Shown in pieces: positions 60,737 to 64,000 of a stretch of DNA of 64,000 nt. The position numbers and the translations under genes were made by a program. The stretch covers positions 186,001-250,000 of the forward strand of contig NZ_PDZR01000001.1 of assembly GCF_002891535.1 (NCBI RefSeq), read 5' to 3'. Below the pieces are notes generated by a model. The model saw nothing but the letters and a program-made list of their open reading frames with translations, searched no databases and was not told where the DNA came from. Every line of letters starts with the position of its first letter. The stretch's first letter is position 1. Source of the DNA: Methylocella silvestris. GTDB taxonomy: Bacteria; Pseudomonadota; Alphaproteobacteria; Rhizobiales; Beijerinckiaceae.

Positions 60737-63229
60737 ATGACCGAGATTTGCTTCAGCCCCGGATCAGGGGAAGCGGATGTCGCGGCAGCGCTAGGCAGCC
60801 TGTCGCCGCGTCTTGCGCCCGATACGCCGGCGATGGCGCTCGGCGGATGTGGAGCTCTCGCGCCCGGCGACGCCATTTTCGCCAGCGCGGCGATCATGCG
60901 CCTGTTCGGCGCGACGAAACTGCCGGAGCTGTCGCGCGCCATCGCCGCCTCCGAGGGGGCGGCCGGGCGGCTGCGTCAATTGGCGCAAACCCTGCCCCTC
61001 AACGGGCCGGCCCGGCTCGAACGGCTGCGCTTTGAAGGCGTCAAACGGCCGTTCATTTTTCTTTGCCGCAGGCTTGGCGTCGAAGGCGCCCCTTCGCTGT
61101 TTCTCGCGGCGGCGCTCGATATGCCGCATGATCTGCGCGGCTCTCGCGCGACGCCGAGGGTCGAGCCGGCCGGGATCGTCGTCGCGGGGCGGCCCGATCG
61201 CGGCGGCCCGGCGCGGTTCCTCTGGCGCACTGACGCGGAGGATCGGCTGATCGAGGTCGGTCCGCATCTTCCCGAAGCCGTCGGCGAATCCGCGCCGGAA
61301 TTTGTCGGCCAGAAACTGGCGCGTCTCGTCGCCGGCTTCGATGCGGACAAGGGGATGGAGCTCGCACGGCTGTTCGAAGCACGAGAGAGCTGGAGCGGCC
61401 TTGAACTCGCTTGGCCGGTCACGGGAGCGGATTTCGTCGCGCCGGTGACGATCGCCGGCTCGCCGGTGTTCGATGCGCGCCGCCGATTGCTTGGCTTTCG
61501 CGGTTTTGGCCTGATCCACCCGCGCCGCGCCGCCGCGCGGGATGCGAAAATATTTGATTCCAAGATTATTGCGCTGCGCTCGCCGCTGGAGGCGGGCGAG
61601 GCGGCGCAGTCAAGCCCCGAGCCGGGCGCCGAGGACCCTTCGATCTCGGGCAGTCGGGCGCGGCTCGCCGATCTTGCCTGCCGGCTCGAGCAGGAGTGGC
61701 CGGCCGCGCCGCGCGCAAACCCGCGCCAGAGCGCGGCGGAGCCCGCTCCCCTCTCGAGCGACGAAAAGGCGGCGTTTGACGTTCTGCCGATCGGCGTTCT
61801 TGTCTGCGGCGAGGGCGTGGCGCTCTTCGCCAACCGGTTTCTGCTTGATCTTCTCGGCTGCGCCGACTTCGCCAGCGCCAAATTTCGCGAAGCGATCCGG
61901 CCGGCCATGACGCCCTCGTCTTCCGCCGAGCATCTCGAGCTGCGCGACGCGACGGGCCGCGCCGTGCGCCTGCGCGTCGCGCGGGCTCCGCTGCGTCGCG
62001 GGGCGCAATGGCCGGAGGCGATCTCGCTGATTCCACAACCGCCTGCGGCGCGCTCCGGCGCCGAGCCCGAGTTGAGGCGCTACCAGCGCGAGGCGCGCGA
62101 ACTCAATGCGATCCTCGATACGGCGATGGAAGGCGTCGCTGTCATCGATTCGGCGGGCCGCATCAAGAGTCTCAACCGGTCCGGCGAGGCGCTGTTTTGC
62201 TACGACAAGGCCGAGGTCGCGGGCGAGCCCTTCACGGCTCTCATCGCGCCCGAAAGCCGCGAGAGGGCGCTCGCCTATTTCGAGGGACTGAAATCGAACG
62301 GGGTGGCGGAAATTTTCAACGACGGCCGCGAAATTCTCGGACTGACGCGGCAGGGTGGGCAGATTCCGATTTTCATGACGCTCGGCAAGATCGGCTCCAG
62401 CGCCGCGTCGGGGAGCGATCAGCGCTATTGTGCGCTGTTGCGCGACATGACGCATTGGAAAAAGGTCGAGCGCGAACTCGACGACGCGCGCCGGCAGGCG
62501 GAGCGGGCGAGCGCCCTCAAATCGGACTTTTTGGCCAAGGTGAGCCATGAAATCCGCACGCCGCTCAACGCCATCCTCGGTTTTGCCGAGGTGATCATTG
62601 ACGAACGCTTCGGGCCGATCGGCAATGCGCGCTACAAGGATTATCTGAAGGACATCCATAGTTCTGGCTCGCTGGTGATGAGCCTCGTCAATGATCTGCT
62701 CGACCTCTCCAAGATCGAGGCCGGCAAGATGGAGCTGTCCTTCGAGGCGGTGGACGCCAACCGCATCGTCACCGAATGCGTGTCGATCATGCAGCCGCAG
62801 GCGAGCAGCGCGCGCGTCGTCATCCGGCTGTCGCTCGCGCCGCAGCTGCCGCATATCTTTGCCGATGAGCGCTCGGTGCGGCAGATCGTGCTGAATCTGC
62901 TGTCGAACGCCATCAAATTCACGCAAAGCGGCGGGCAGGTGATCGTGTCGACCGCGCTCAATGACGAAAACTGCGCCGCCTTGCGCATCCGCGACACGGG
63001 CGTTGGCATGTCGGAGGGCGATCTTGAAGTGGCGCTGCAGCCATTCGGTCAGGCGCCGCGCGCGCGCGGCTCCGGCGGCACGGGGCTTGGGTTGCCGCTG
63101 ACGAAGGCGCTGGTCGAGGCCAATCGCGCCTCCTTCTCGATCAGAAGCAAGGTCCAGGAAGGCACGTTGGTCGAAGTCGCCTTCCTGCCCGCGCGGGTGG
63201 TCGCCAGTCGAAATGCGGAGCATAACTAG
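60737..63229 (+). CDS. PAS-containing sensor histidine kinase (PdhS/PleC/DivJ-like)
   Basis: 830 residues. The first 430 hold weak PAS-like segments separated by Ala/Pro/Arg-rich linkers. A clear PAS domain is at about 450-580 (LNAILDTAMEGVAVIDSAGRIKSLNRSGEALFCYD). HisKA follows with phospho-acceptor H604 (KVSHEIRTPLNAILGFAEVI), then the ATPase domain with N box VLNLLSNAIKFT, G1 IRDTGVGM, and G2 GTGLGLPL. No membrane helix or receiver domain. The HisKA subtype (DERFGPIGNARYKDYLKDIHSSGSLVMSLVNDLLDLSKIEAG, in pieces) matches the cell-cycle kinases of Rhizobiales that act on DivK. This identity is likely but not proven. Confidence 0.88.
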   Translation: MTEICFSPGSGEADVAAALGSLSPRLAPDTPAMALGGCGALAPGDAIFASAAIMRLFGATKLPELSRAIAASEGAAGRLRQLAQTLPLNGPARLERLRFEGVKRPFIFLCRRLGVEGAPSLFLAAALDMPHDLRGSRATPRVEPAGIVVAGRPDRGGPARFLWRTDAEDRLIEVGPHLPEAVGESAPEFVGQKLARLVAGFDADKGMELARLFEARESWSGLELAWPVTGADFVAPVTIAGSPVFDARRRLLGFRGFGLIHPRRAAARDAKIFDSKIIALRSPLEAGEAAQSSPEPGAEDPSISGSRARLADLACRLEQEWPAAPRANPRQSAAEPAPLSSDEKAAFDVLPIGVLVCGEGVALFANRFLLDLLGCADFASAKFREAIRPAMTPSSSAEHLELRDATGRAVRLRVARAPLRRGAQWPEAISLIPQPPAARSGAEPELRRYQREARELNAILDTAMEGVAVIDSAGRIKSLNRSGEALFCYDKAEVAGEPFTALIAPESRERALAYFEGLKSNGVAEIFNDGREILGLTRQGGQIPIFMTLGKIGSSAASGSDQRYCALLRDMTHWKKVERELDDARRQAERASALKSDFLAKVSHEIRTPLNAILGFAEVIIDERFGPIGNARYKDYLKDIHSSGSLVMSLVNDLLDLSKIEAGKMELSFEAVDANRIVTECVSIMQPQASSARVVIRLSLAPQLPHIFADERSVRQIVLNLLSNAIKFTQSGGQVIVSTALNDENCAALRIRDTGVGMSEGDLEVALQPFGQAPRARGSGGTGLGLPLTKALVEANRASFSIRSKVQEGTLVEVAFLPARVVASRNAEHN

Positions 63230-63457
63230 GCTGGAGCTTGCGGCTTCAGGGTCATCCGGGACGGCAACGAGTATTGCGGGTGCGCCAAAAAACATTTGTC
63301 GCGCCCATGGCCGAAAACCGTCGGACTGTTTACGTATGGGCGCGAGGCCCAATGAGTCTCTGCTATCGCCGCCCCGATGCGTGCCCGCGCGGTGCGATCG
63401 CCAACATTGCGGCCGGGCTCGCGGCGCGTGATTGCGCTCGGCAGAAAGCTGCATGTC

Positions 63458-64000
63458 ATGGCCAGCCAGGCCCACCCTCTCAAGCGTTCGCCCGGCATGT
63501 GGCTTGGCGGCATCGCAATCGCCCTCATCCTCTGGTTCGCGCTTTACTGGCAGCTTCAGCCTTTCGCGCGCTGGGCGGTGGCCCAAATGCAGGCGCCGCA
63601 GGGGAGCGCGTTCGCTTCTTCGGTCGAGTTCTTCCTCTACGACACGCCCAAAGTTCTGATGCTGCTGACGCTCGTCGTGTTTGCCATGGGCGTGGTGCGG
63701 AGTTTTTTCTCGCCGGAGCGCACTCGCGCAATTTTGGCCGGAAAGCGCGAAGGGCTTGGCAATATTGCCGCTGCCGGACTTGGCGTCTTTACGCCCTTCT
63801 GTTCCTGCTCGGCGGTGCCGCTCTTTGTCGGCTTCGTGTCGGCGGGCGTGCCGCTTGGCGTCACCTTCTCCTTCCTCATTGCCGCGCCGATGATCAACGA
63901 GGTCGCGCTCGGCTTGCTCTTCGCGCTTGTCGGATGGCGTGTCGCCCTGACCTACCTTGCCTTCGGCCTGATCATTGCGATTGTCTCGGGGTGGGTCATT
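63458..64000 (+). CDS. Predicted permease, ArsP/YraQ-like family, partial at window edge
   Basis: The first 181 residues from MASQAHPLKRSPGMWLGG; the gene runs off the right edge. Hydrophobic helices at WLGGIAIALILWFALYW and VLMLLTLVVFAMGVVRSFF precede the family signature GVFTPFCSCSAVPLFVGFVSAGVPLGVTFSFLIAAPMINEVAL, in pieces. The C-S-C-S motif is the more usual form of the motif that reads CTCC in the permease at 24853. It belongs to the same broad family, but the two are not close. Cargo unknown. Confidence 0.8.
   Translation, partial: MASQAHPLKRSPGMWLGGIAIALILWFALYWQLQPFARWAVAQMQAPQGSAFASSVEFFLYDTPKVLMLLTLVVFAMGVVRSFFSPERTRAILAGKREGLGNIAAAGLGVFTPFCSCSAVPLFVGFVSAGVPLGVTFSFLIAAPMINEVALGLLFALVGWRVALTYLAFGLIIAIVSGWVI

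Noticed and set aside
1-64000. CRISPR arrays, insertion sequences, prophage or rRNA genes
   Set aside because: No regularly spaced direct repeats, transposase-like or phage structural frames, or rRNA sequence seen on reading through.

Overview
The window is GC-rich alphaproteobacterial DNA. Its centrepiece is a four-component propane monooxygenase cluster followed by a GroEL-like gene, an AcoR-type sigma-54 activator and, further on, a GMC alcohol dehydrogenase. That gene order is the one I recall for the facultative methanotroph Methylocella silvestris (Beijerinckiaceae). A tRNA-His with A73, the rhizobial-type small proteins and the PdhS/PleC-like kinase fit the same group. The species call is from memory of the gene order, not from a search.

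Layout. 1-907: end of a PAS sensor gene and a single-domain response regulator. 1222-2960: TetR repressor and divergent short-chain dehydrogenase separated by tandem palindromic operators. 3136-18749: an iron-acquisition island, with an ECF sigma factor and truncated FecR-like anti-sigma, a PepSY membrane protein, an amino-acid N-hydroxylase, a single-module NRPS, and a divergent operon of hydroxamate acyltransferase, MATE exporter and a PLP enzyme, then a second ECF sigma factor and a TonB-dependent receptor. 19217-31753: a selenocysteine island, with a Sec-containing formate dehydrogenase (in-frame UGA plus SECIS-like hairpin), its Fe-S and cytochrome b subunits, FdhE, a permease, selD, selC (tRNA-Sec), selB, a Sel1-repeat gene and selA. 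31923-44140: mostly housekeeping or hypothetical genes (UvrD-type helicase, HdeD-like protein, LuxR solo, DUF4239 protein, mtnA, two paralogous membrane proteins, DUF1993, BA14K-like).

44767-58868 is the alkane region. A porin and prmABCD each sit behind the same regulatory layout: a 28-bp element starting TGT(T/C)GCGAAAC and ending CAACA, an IHF-like site, and a -24/-12 sigma-54 promoter, with nearly equal spacing. I infer that both answer to the sigma-54 activator at 53167 and that the porin belongs to the propane regulon. Downstream lie a ribbon-helix-helix protein, a cytochrome c, a glyoxalase-fold protein, a Tat-exported small subunit and a GMC oxidoreductase. These suggest a route from 2-propanol/acetone through acetol to methylglyoxal.

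58869-64000: an unrecognised gene with a peptidoglycan-binding-like N-terminus and an AT-rich tail, tRNA-His, a large PAS histidine kinase, and the start of a second permease of the ArsP/YraQ type cut by the window edge. I saw no CRISPR array, insertion sequence, rRNA or replication origin.
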